Source: Acidobacteriota bacterium (GTDB taxonomy: Bacteria; Acidobacteriota; Terriglobia; Terriglobales; Acidobacteriaceae). Taken from it: a stretch of 5,336 nt of DNA. Where the stretch lies: assembly GCA_021810175.1 (NCBI GenBank), contig JAJZJJ010000271.1, positions 1-5,336 of the forward strand, read 5' to 3'. Position numbers and translations under genes: made by a program. Below, piece by piece: positions 1-5,336 of this stretch. Positions within the stretch are counted from its first letter, which is position 1. Every line of letters begins with the position of its first letter. The notes under the pieces were generated by a model. The model had not been told where the DNA came from and made no database searches. It saw only the letters and a list, made by a program, of their open reading frames with translations.

Positions 1-1
1 C

Positions 2-844
<843 letters not shown>

Positions 845-863
845 CCCACGCCAACACCACCAC

Positions 864-899
864 GTTCAGCCATTCACAGAAAACCGTGGATGGCTGAAC
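864..899 (+). terminator. Strong hairpin downstream of the esterase, terminator-like but without a T-run
   Basis: Bases 864-877 pair with 886-899: ten perfect pairs (GTTCAGCCAT with ATGGCTGAAC), then TCAC with GTGG including one T-G wobble. The loop is 8 nt (AGAAAACC). The stem starts 20 bp after the esterase stop. It lies between the plus-strand esterase and leftward-reading DNA, so it could act for either strand. No U-tract follows on either side, so it may stabilise the mRNA 3' end rather than terminate by itself. It overlaps the end of the transposase remnant frame. Confidence 0.45.
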
Positions 900-1083
900 C
901 GAACCAGCACCGATCCATCCAGAAGGAGGCTTCGGCGAGATGGCGGGCCACAGCGACGACGGCGCGGCCGTGTCCTTTGGCCGGTTGCAGCCGCTGGTAG
1001 AGTCTGCCGATGTGCGATTCGCGATAGGCTTGAGGCGCACCGCGCAGGTGGCTGCTTCGACGAAGCCCCACTTGAGATACCCT
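874..1083 (-). pseudogene. IS110-family (IS110/IS116/IS902) transposase, C-terminal remnant with a frameshift
   Basis: Read on the minus strand, bases 1082 to about 1030 encode [15 protein letters not shown]. The next frame, from about 1032, encodes [13 protein letters not shown], then [20 protein letters not shown], down to about 916. Together these are the familiar C-terminal tail of IS110/IS116-type transposases (YLKWAFVEAA ... [30 protein letters not shown]). The two halves are in different frames, so there is an indel near 1030. The catalytic N-terminal DEDD domain and most of the protein are absent. After about 916 the match fades and the frame stops at 874. The fragment begins immediately past the TGA of the lipoprotein gene, so the rest of the element was lost in a deletion whose edge touches that gene. 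Not functional. Confidence 0.75.
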
Positions 1084-2562
1084 TCAGTTCGCGCTCACAC
1101 GCGAGGCCACCATCTTCCACTGGCCGCCGTCGTAGAACAACAATCCGAAGGCATGGACCGTCGAGCCGCTGGCGATGGAGGAACCTCCCGCCACCGTCGT
1201 CCCCGTCTGCTGGTAAACCGTCACCGAACTCGCTCCCGTCAGGGTTGTGAAAGCGCAGTCGCCGGGCAGTGTGAGAGTGAAACTCCCTGACCCTCCGCTC
1301 TGTATCGCGCTGGCCACCGTGCCCGTCAGCCCCTGCGGCTCCAGTTCGAGAGTCGATGCTGTGATCGTCCCCGCCATCATGCCCGACCCCATGCCGCCGC
1401 CGCCCATCATCCCTCCGCCGCCCGCCATCATGCCCCCCGAGCTGATCGGCATCACGCTCTGGCCGGCATACAAATGGCTGGCGTCAAAGACCGGCGTGAA
1501 CGGCAATCCCGACACATCCACGTCATCCTCGTCGATCCGATACGCTGTGCTGCCCGTCAGATCGACGGTCGCTCCCTGGGCAAGATACGAGGACATCATT
1601 CCCGCCCCGACGCCGTTCTGCATCACCAGCGTAATTTCGCTCACCGGCGATCCCGTCACCGCGGTGACCATGCCTCCGCCCATCATCCCGCCCGCCCCGG
1701 TCATCGACTGCACCCGCGTCGCCAGCAGCGACCCGTCCGGCTGCAGCGTGGCATCGACGATGGCCAGCATCCCGCTCGACATGCCGCTCATGCTCGTGCC
1801 GTCAAATACCGTCGATGGCCCCGTGGCAAAGGTGAAACTCTGCGCGGCCTCCATCGGAGCCATCACGAACGTGCTGCCCGACACGCTGGAGATCGAACCC
1901 ATCATCTGCTGGATGCCGCCGTCGGAAAAGTCCATCGGGTTTCCCGAACCCTGCGCCCCGGCGCTGACATCGAAGACCGGATTCATGCTGAGCGTGCCGT
2001 TATTGCTCGTCACGGACTTGGCCAGATTCAGATCGAACCCCATAGCCATCGGTGTCGAACCTACCGTGACAGGAGCACTGAAGGTCACACTCCCCGTCAT
2101 CGGCCCGGACAGCGTTTGCTGCACCAGCGTCTTCGTCGCGGGATCCATATAGGTCACCGTGGCGGACCCCAGCGTCACCGTCGCCCCCGTGTAGGTTCCC
2201 TGCGGCGCCGAAATCATGGCCAGCGGCTGCATGGTGCCCATCAGGTGCATCATCTCCATCGGCACCGCCGACGATGACGTCACGCTCACCGATCCGTTGC
2301 TGCCGGTGAGCGACATCGAGCTGATGTTCATCGAAAACGCCAGCATCCAGTCCGCCGGCGAGTCCCCCATGTTGATCTGCACCGCGGTTTTGGCTGCCGG
2401 TGCGGGAGTAGTCGTCGTCCCCGGCCCCGCCGACGAATTGCTTCCCCCTCCGCAGGCGGTCAAAACACCCGTCAGCACCAGCGCGCAAAGCACGCGGCTC
2501 CTGGGAAAGAGGCTCAATGCGCGCCCTGGCATCCGGCGCATCTGCGTATAGCTGCGATTCAT
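1084..2562 (-). CDS. Met/Gly-rich lipoprotein with a DUF4382-like domain and DUF5666-like repeats
   Basis: A 492-aa exported protein of unknown function. Residues 20-37 form a signal peptide ending in the lipobox LTAC, with Cys37 as the lipidation site. A low-complexity Gly/Ser/Thr/Pro linker (38-58) follows. Residues 59-200 resemble DUF4382 in layout: VQINMGDSPADWMLAFSMNI near the start, QGTYTGATVTLGSATVTYMDP in the middle, and VTVGSTPMAMGFDLNLAKSV near the end. Three looser beta-rich units follow (about 221-290, 298-398, 399-492). Each opens like GxIxxV and the first and last close like LxATRV or MVASRV, in the manner of DUF5666 repeats. Methionine is very abundant (about 40 residues) and clusters with glycine at 291-299 and 377-397. 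Start: ATG at 2562 with AGGAG 7 nt upstream. A second Met at 11 is less likely. The gene lies 200 bp downstream of the PAP2 gene on the same strand. That gap holds only a weak 5-bp hairpin (2603-2607 with 2616-2620) and no clear promoter. Only 1 to 2 bp separate the stop from an IS110 remnant, so its native terminator seems lost. Domain names are from recognition, not a search. Confidence 0.85.
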   Translation of the reverse strand: MNRSYTQMRRMPGRALSLFPRSRVLCALVLTGVLTACGGGSNSSAGPGTTTTPAPAAKTAVQINMGDSPADWMLAFSMNISSMSLTGSNGSVSVTSSSAVPMEMMHLMGTMQPLAMISAPQGTYTGATVTLGSATVTYMDPATKTLVQQTLSGPMTGSVTFSAPVTVGSTPMAMGFDLNLAKSVTSNNGTLSMNPVFDVSAGAQGSGNPMDFSDGGIQQMMGSISSVSGSTFVMAPMEAAQSFTFATGPSTVFDGTSMSGMSSGMLAIVDATLQPDGSLLATRVQSMTGAGGMMGGGMVTAVTGSPVSEITLVMQNGVGAGMMSSYLAQGATVDLTGSTAYRIDEDDVDVSGLPFTPVFDASHLYAGQSVMPISSGGMMAGGGGMMGGGGMGSGMMAGTITASTLELEPQGLTGTVASAIQSGGSGSFTLTLPGDCAFTTLTGASSVTVYQQTGTTVAGGSSIASGSTVHAFGLLFYDGGQWKMVASRVSAN

Positions 2563-2569
2563 CCGCGTT

Positions 2570-2574
2570 CTCCT
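2570..2574 (-). promoter_or_regulatory. Ribosome binding site of the lipoprotein gene
   Basis: On the minus strand AGGAG stands 7 nt before the ATG at 2562. It fixes that ATG as the start ahead of the in-frame Met codons at residues 8 and 11, which lack such a site. Confidence 0.75.
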
Positions 2575-2762
2575 GAGGAAGACGGTACCCAGACGCGCAG
2601 CTCCCGAAAAGTCCCTCGGGCACGCTCTCTGCTCTGTCTCTTCTCCTCATGGAACGACGTGGAATCGTCCGCTGTATGTGACGCGAATCACGCCCCGCCA
2701 TCGCCCGCGATATCGGCAAGCACACAGGGAGCAAGCAGTCGTCCCACCCGCTCCCGCCCGCC

Positions 2763-3785
2763 TCAGCGCCCCATCGGAATCTGCACCGACGCCCCATACG
2801 TATGCGTCCGCTGCGACGCGATCGGCATCGCCGACTGCAGAATCCTCGTCGCCACACTCTTCTTTCTGCCTCGATAAAGCGACCGGTGATCCAGAATGTA
2901 CGACCCCGTCAGAAAGCCGATCGTCTGCCCCACCACCACATCGGAAGGAAAGTGCGCATTCGCCAGAATCCGCGAAATCCCGATCGTTTCCGCGAACCCG
3001 TAAGCGGGAATCGCGACATACCAGTGCGGATACTCGCCCGCCACCACCCGCGCCAGCGCCATTGACGACGTTGCGTGGTCCGACGGAAACGACGAATCCC
3101 AATGCCAGCTTCCCGTGCCATTCGTCCAGAAATCGCCCTGGCGGTTGCCCTGTAGCGGCCGCTCGCGATTCGTCACCAGCTTCGTCGCCAGCGTCACCGT
3201 TCCCGCATCGATCACCGCCTCGGCTCCCAGCCGTCCCGTCTCCGCCAGCTTCGGATTGTGCCTGGCCAGTCCCGCGAAATACATCGCCGCGCCCCATCCG
3301 CCGCTCGCATAGAACGATCCGAAATCCGAAATCGTCGTGGCGGTATTTTCCCGGCTCTTGCTGTACCCCTCGGCTTCTTCCGCGTTCGTGTCGTACGCAA
3401 AGGCCAGCCCCGTAGCCGCGCCAATCGGCATCATCCAGTACGCGTCCTTCGGCTTCACGCGCAGAGGACTGGTAAAGATGCCCTTGTCGTCCTGCGCCAG
3501 GTCGCCGATGCAGCGCCCCAGGTGGGTGATCCCGCAAATCGTCTGCGTTTTCGCTGCCCCACTCCCCGTCGGCGAAGGCAATGGGTATCCGGCAGTCGGC
3601 CCCCCCATCCCCGCCGCATCCGCCACCATCGGCGCTTCGGCGGAATCGCGATGACCAGCATTTGCGGACGACTGCGCACGCGCCGTCCGCATCGTCACCG
3701 CACAACACAGCAGCAATAAGAAAAAGAGCATTCCTGACTTTCGGCGCTTTGCCAGGCTGGGGAGGGTTTGTCTCAAAACAGGCAT
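2763..3785 (-). CDS. Exported PAP2-superfamily phosphatase (phosphatidic acid phosphatase type 2)
   Basis: A 340-aa protein with all three PAP2 signature motifs: K202-x6-R209-P210 (KLVTNRERP), P234-S-D-H237 (SFPSDHATS) and S271-R272-x5-H278-x3-D282 (SRILANAHFPSD). The second motif has Asp where the textbook form is PSGH; the His acid/base and the His nucleophile (H278) are present. Family enzymes remove phosphate from lipid phosphates or pyrophosphates such as phosphatidate or undecaprenyl pyrophosphate, at the outer face of the inner membrane or in the periplasm. Residues 14-37 look like a signal peptide (KRRKSG, a hydrophobic run, then ARA before QSS). After it comes the region with TICGITHLGRC and SPLRVKPKDAYW seen in acidobacterial members, which may be disulphide-bonded (C84, C92). 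Moderately hydrophobic segments lie around 118-130, 157-173, 239-250 and 283-298. The chosen ATG at 3785 has AAAGG 7 nt upstream. The frame extends 41 codons further, to an ATG at 3908, but that would place a charged tail before the signal peptide. Substrate unknown. Confidence 0.9.
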   Translation of the reverse strand: MPVLRQTLPSLAKRRKSGMLFFLLLLCCAVTMRTARAQSSANAGHRDSAEAPMVADAAGMGGPTAGYPLPSPTGSGAAKTQTICGITHLGRCIGDLAQDDKGIFTSPLRVKPKDAYWMMPIGAATGLAFAYDTNAEEAEGYSKSRENTATTISDFGSFYASGGWGAAMYFAGLARHNPKLAETGRLGAEAVIDAGTVTLATKLVTNRERPLQGNRQGDFWTNGTGSWHWDSSFPSDHATSSMALARVVAGEYPHWYVAIPAYGFAETIGISRILANAHFPSDVVVGQTIGFLTGSYILDHRSLYRGRKKSVATRILQSAMPIASQRTHTYGASVQIPMGR

Positions 3786-3792
3786 CCATTTA

Positions 3793-3797
3793 CCTTT
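3793..3797 (-). promoter_or_regulatory. Ribosome binding site of the PAP2 gene
   Basis: AAAGG on the minus strand lies 7 nt before the ATG at 3785. It favours this ATG over the upstream in-frame ATG at 3908 and over an out-of-frame ATG at 3789. Confidence 0.6.
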
Positions 3798-4186
3798 CGA
3801 AAATTTCTCAACTCGCTCGATCACGGCATGACGGAAGCAATCCTCATCCCGGGCACAATTCCCCGGACGCCCATCGGCTCCTCTTTCACTCGACAGAACG
3901 CGCGGCATCCTCGGCCAACTGGATTTCCCTCCGCAAGCTGCTCCGCTTGGACCTCATGCCCCGAAGCCGCTCCACCCTTGGTCACGCCTCATATCAGAAT
4001 GCTCAGAATATCCTGGCGCGCCGCAATCCTTCAGCATCGATTCCCCAAAACAGCCACGACAGCCCATGACCATCCAGGTTCATCAGCCGCCCCCGCGCAC
4101 AGCACCGCCGGCTCCGCCATGGACCGACCCAATACCGACCCCTGCGCGCGGACACCGGCGTTTGCCGTTCACGCCGCCCCGCTGAT
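3798..4186. other. Gene-free stretch of about 390 bp between the PAP2 gene and the Rhs fragment
   Basis: Short open frames cross this stretch on both strands, but none has a recognisable domain, a sensible composition or a ribosome site. No tRNA-like fold or clear promoter was found. The promoter of the leftward PAP2 gene should lie in its left part, but no convincing -35/-10 pair was seen. A small imperfect palindrome (CCGGG/CCCGG arms, about 3849-3866) is the only notable structure. The right half could be decayed coding DNA, since the Rhs frame stays open back to 4070 without resembling Rhs there. Confidence 0.5.
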
Positions 4187-4204
4187 CGCGTATATTTCCG
4201 CACA

Positions 4205-4591
4205 TGGCTGAGCGTCGTCAACCAGTCGGGCGGCTGGCAGGAATCCTACGTCTACGCCGGCGGCAAGCTGCTGGCCTACTACACCAGCGCCGGAACCGAC
4301 TTCATGCTGACGGACTGGCTGGGGACCAAGCGGGCGGTGGTGGGAGCCGACGGCCAGCTCTCCAGCGCCTGGTGCAGCCTGCCCTTCGGCAACCATCTGC
4401 AGCAGTGCGGCGGCAGCGGCACGGATCCCTCCGACATCCACTTCACCGGCAAGGAGCGCGACGCCGAGACCGGCAACGACTACTTCGGCGCCCGCTACTA
4501 CGCCTCCACCATGGGCCGCTTCCTCTCGCCCGACTGGAGCGCCAAAGTCGAGCCCGTCCCCTACGCCAAACTGGATCCGGGTGTCCCATAG
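4205..4591 (+). pseudogene. Rhs/YD-repeat protein, orphan fragment of the C-terminal core
   Basis: The frame reads WLSVVNQSGGWQESYVYAGGK, then LTDWLGTKRAVV, then the hallmark Rhs-associated core HFTGKERDAETGNDYFGARYY, followed by ASTMGRFLSPDW and EPVPYAKLD (codons up to about 4575). In complete Rhs proteins, thousands of residues of YD repeats precede this core. After it come a short LYAYVxNNP-type stretch and a variable C-terminal toxin. Here both are absent. The frame upstream is open to 4070, but the residues before about 4187 do not look like Rhs, and no ribosome site precedes any Met; the first ATG in the core is at 4304. Downstream the frame passes into the GGGTGTCCCA repeat segment and stops at 4589-4591 after PGVP. 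Intact Rhs proteins are large surface or secreted proteins, many delivering toxins to competing cells. This scrap cannot do that. It is a relic or a displaced Rhs tip donor. The left edge is approximate. Confidence 0.75.
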
Positions 4592-4645
4592 CTGCTCGGG
4601 GCTGGTAGATACGGGAAACCACGATCCCCATCCCAGCCCCACCCA
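4574..4645. repeat. Repeat segment with nested inverted repeats, fused to the Rhs fragment
   Basis: Right after the last Rhs-like codon the DNA reads GGATCCGGGTGTCCCATAG. It contains an 8-bp perfect inverted repeat, GGGGCTGG (4598-4605) with CCAGCCCC (4633-4640), and a smaller one inside it, GGGA (4613-4616) with TCCC (4625-4628). Outer GGGTG (4579-4583) and CACCC (4640-4644) also match as inverted arms. GGGTGCCCCAT-like strings followed by GGGAAACCACGA recur in intergenic DNA of Acidobacteriaceae, as far as I recall; copy number in this genome cannot be judged from one window. Confidence 0.5.
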
Positions 4646-4672
4646 AATGCTGCGAAGCCGCACAGCGGTATA

Positions 4673-4770
4673 GGCCCCAGGATTGAGCCTGGGGTTAAAA
4701 AGTCGGCGCTTTCCTGCCAGAGGCATCCGCGCTGAGCCTCTGTTTTGAGGGGCACGGCTTCAGCCGTGCC
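4673..4770. repeat. Cluster of three GC-rich palindromes (REP/BIME-like)
   Basis: Three hairpins follow one another. First, CCCCAGG (4675-4681) pairs with CCTGGGG (4688-4694), with two further G-T pairs outside. Second, CAGAGGC (4718-4724) pairs with GCCTCTG (4736-4742). Third, GGCACGGCT (4751-4759) pairs with AGCCGTGCC (4762-4770), a 9-bp perfect stem around TC. Spacing is 21 and 8 bp. Such arrays of short palindromes resemble REP/BIME elements, and the third is of a type often seen in Acidobacteriota intergenic DNA. They could also end transcripts, but only the first is followed by an A-run (4697-4701) and none by a T-run on the plus strand. Confidence 0.6.
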
Positions 4771-4810
4771 GTTAAAGCCGCGCCGCAGGCGCTTCCCTCC
4801 TGCCGGAGGC

Positions 4811-4839
4811 TTCGGCGCAGTTCGCAGAACGCAGCCGAA
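4811..4839. repeat. Compound hairpin
   Basis: TTCGGC (4811-4816) pairs with GCCGAA (4834-4839). Inside lies GTTC (4820-4823) paired with GAAC (4827-4830). It continues the palindromic cluster to its left. No function is assigned. From here to about 4990 nothing else was recognised except a drop in GC content after 4920. Confidence 0.35.
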
Positions 4840-4991
4840 ATCACCTCTGCCGGGTTCGCCCCGCGAATCCCTTCCATTGCTTTTCGCGTCGCGCCGCTCC
4901 ACCCCGAGCCGCTGTCAAGCCTTACCAAAGTTTAGTTGCTGATTCCAAGCCACTTCCACCACAACTTTCCCGAATTTCAATTCCCCAAAAC

Positions 4992-5000
4992 TGCTATTCT
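4992..5000 (+). promoter_or_regulatory. Putative extended -10 promoter
   Basis: TGCTATTCT at 4992-5000 fits the extended -10 pattern TGnTATnnT. No good -35 hexamer lies 16-18 bp upstream, which is tolerable for an extended -10. An imperfect inverted repeat overlaps it (GCTAT 4993-4997 with ATAGC 5005-5009). Transcription would start near 5007 and meet the terminator at 5025-5048 almost at once, so any product would be a 40-45 nt RNA. This is a motif call only. Confidence 0.3.
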
Positions 5001-5020
5001 GGATATAGCTGGAAAAACAG

Positions 5021-5055
5021 AAAAGGTCCGCCCCGCGCGGGCCTTTTTCCTTTTT
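5021..5055. terminator. Bidirectional intrinsic (Rho-independent) terminator
   Basis: GGTCCGC (5025-5031) pairs with GCGGGCC (5037-5043) around a 5-nt loop, with one T-G wobble. The stem is followed by TTTTTCCTTTTT (5044-5055) and preceded by AAAAACAGAAAA, which gives a T-run on the minus strand too. The flanking A and T runs also extend the stem by four pairs. It would stop transcripts from either side. No gene with a stop codon nearby is evident to its left or right. Confidence 0.8.
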
Positions 5056-5083
5056 CCCGACAGAAAAGAACCTCGAGACAGCC

Positions 5084-5120
5084 TGCCCCGCCTCTGCCAG
5101 CGGTTGGCAGAGGTGAGGCG
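5084..5120. repeat. Long GC-rich hairpin
   Basis: CCTCTGCCA (5091-5099) pairs perfectly with TGGCAGAGG (5105-5113) around a 5-nt loop. Outside this the arms continue with a G-T pair, a C-G pair, one mismatch and four more pairs, reaching 5084 and 5120. No T-run follows, so it is not a standard terminator. It sits exactly between the bidirectional terminator and the AT-rich repeat block. Confidence 0.6.
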
Positions 5121-5122
5121 CA

Positions 5123-5253
5123 GCTAACCTATTCAGAATCATATAAATACGCATCTATAACAAAACAAAGGGCCACAATAACCACCTTAGAATCATATGC
5201 TTACCGTACACACCAGTACCGACCAAGCCACTATGCCCTTTAGATTCATATGC
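5123..5253. repeat. Three degenerate direct repeats, 22 bp, spaced 53-54 bp, in AT-rich DNA
   Basis: TCAGAATCATAT (5133-5144), TTAGAATCATAT (5187-5198) and TTAGATTCATAT (5240-5251) lie 54 and 53 bp apart. The match extends to the left: CTAACC before copy 1, ATAACC before copy 2 and CTATGCC before copy 3. Copies 2 and 3 also share GC after the core. The block is clearly AT-rich, near 40% G+C, against more than 60% around it. The spacing is about five helical turns. Iteron-like protein sites or a decayed tandem duplication are both possible. A CRISPR is unlikely because the copies diverge and the period is short. Confidence 0.5.
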
Positions 5254-5336
5254 ATGGAGGAGAATGCCAAAACCCCGGGGGGGGATCCCACCACCCTCAG
5301 CCGGCCACCCCGGCTGCCCCATCTCCCGGCAGTTGG

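Noticed and set aside
1247..2152. 301-codon plus-strand frame opposite the lipoprotein gene
   Set aside because: Antisense shadow: its Pro/Met/Ile runs are the mirror of the Gly/Met clusters of the lipoprotein, and no ribosome site is present.
2000..2857. 285-codon minus-strand frame spanning the gap between the lipoprotein and PAP2 genes
   Set aside because: Arg/Gly/Asp-rich shadow frame; most of it overlaps the true lipoprotein frame, which has the signal peptide and ribosome site.
2647..3789. 380-codon minus-strand frame overlapping the PAP2 gene
   Set aside because: It is a shifted frame of the PAP2 gene with Gly/Ala/Asp/Arg-rich composition and no domain; the PAP2 frame carries all the motifs.
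3786..3908. 41-codon N-terminal extension of the PAP2 gene
   Set aside because: The internal ATG at 3785 has a ribosome site and puts the signal peptide at the N-terminus; the extension is charged and has no such site.
926..4817. Shared 13-mer GGAGGCTTCGGCG at 926-938 and 4805-4817
   Set aside because: Low-complexity GC-rich string; the flanks do not match, so no repeat family is supported.
4915..5154. 79-codon minus-strand frame across the terminator and the promoter-like motif
   Set aside because: It runs through two strong hairpins and has no recognisable domain or ribosome site.
5155..5249. Two tiny hydrophobic peptides on the minus strand (18 and 13 aa) with an ATGA stop/start overlap
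   Set aside because: The starts fall in the repeated CATATGATTCT core, no ribosome sites are seen, and the lengths are within chance.
5123..5253. CRISPR array
   Set aside because: Only three divergent copies, repeat length and period too short for a typical array, and no cas genes in the window.

Overview
The window is high-GC DNA with the gene style of a soil Acidobacteriota (class Terriglobia, the Acidobacterium/Granulicella/Edaphobacter type). The assignment rests on recognised gene types: an esterase of the Fes/CE1 kind, a DUF4382-like lipoprotein, a PAP2 protein with a PSDH motif, an Rhs core fragment, and strings of GC-rich palindromic repeats. It is inferred from memory of such genomes, not from a search.

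Layout. At the left edge (2-844, +) is the C-terminal 280 codons of a secreted-type alpha/beta-hydrolase esterase. Its start lies outside the window. A strong 14-bp hairpin follows at 864-899. Next comes a frameshifted C-terminal scrap of an IS110-family transposase (about 874-1083, -), which ends 1 to 2 bases from the stop codon of the next gene. Two genes on the minus strand follow: a 492-aa Met/Gly-rich lipoprotein (1084-2562) and, 200 bp upstream of it, a 340-aa exported PAP2-family phosphatase (2763-3785). Both have clear Shine-Dalgarno sites that fix their starts. They may share a transcript, but no promoter was recognised.

From 3798 to about 4186 there is no supportable gene. An orphan piece of an Rhs/YD-repeat protein core (about 4205-4591, +) follows. 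It stops just after the conserved core, where the variable C-terminal toxin tip would normally begin, and its reading frame runs into a repeat-rich segment.

The last 750 bp (about 4574-5336) hold no convincing gene. They contain several GC-rich hairpins (4598-4640, 4673-4696, 4718-4742, 4751-4770, 4811-4839), an extended -10-like promoter followed within 45 bp by an excellent bidirectional intrinsic terminator (5021-5055), another long hairpin (5084-5120), and an AT-rich stretch with three regularly spaced copies of a degenerate 22-bp repeat (5123-5253).

The two intact minus-strand genes look like cell-envelope functions. The remainder looks like a region worn by insertion, deletion and repeat spread. 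Nothing here proves a new system. The items most worth checking are the promoter-terminator mini-unit, the 53/54-bp-spaced repeats and the Met-rich lipoprotein.
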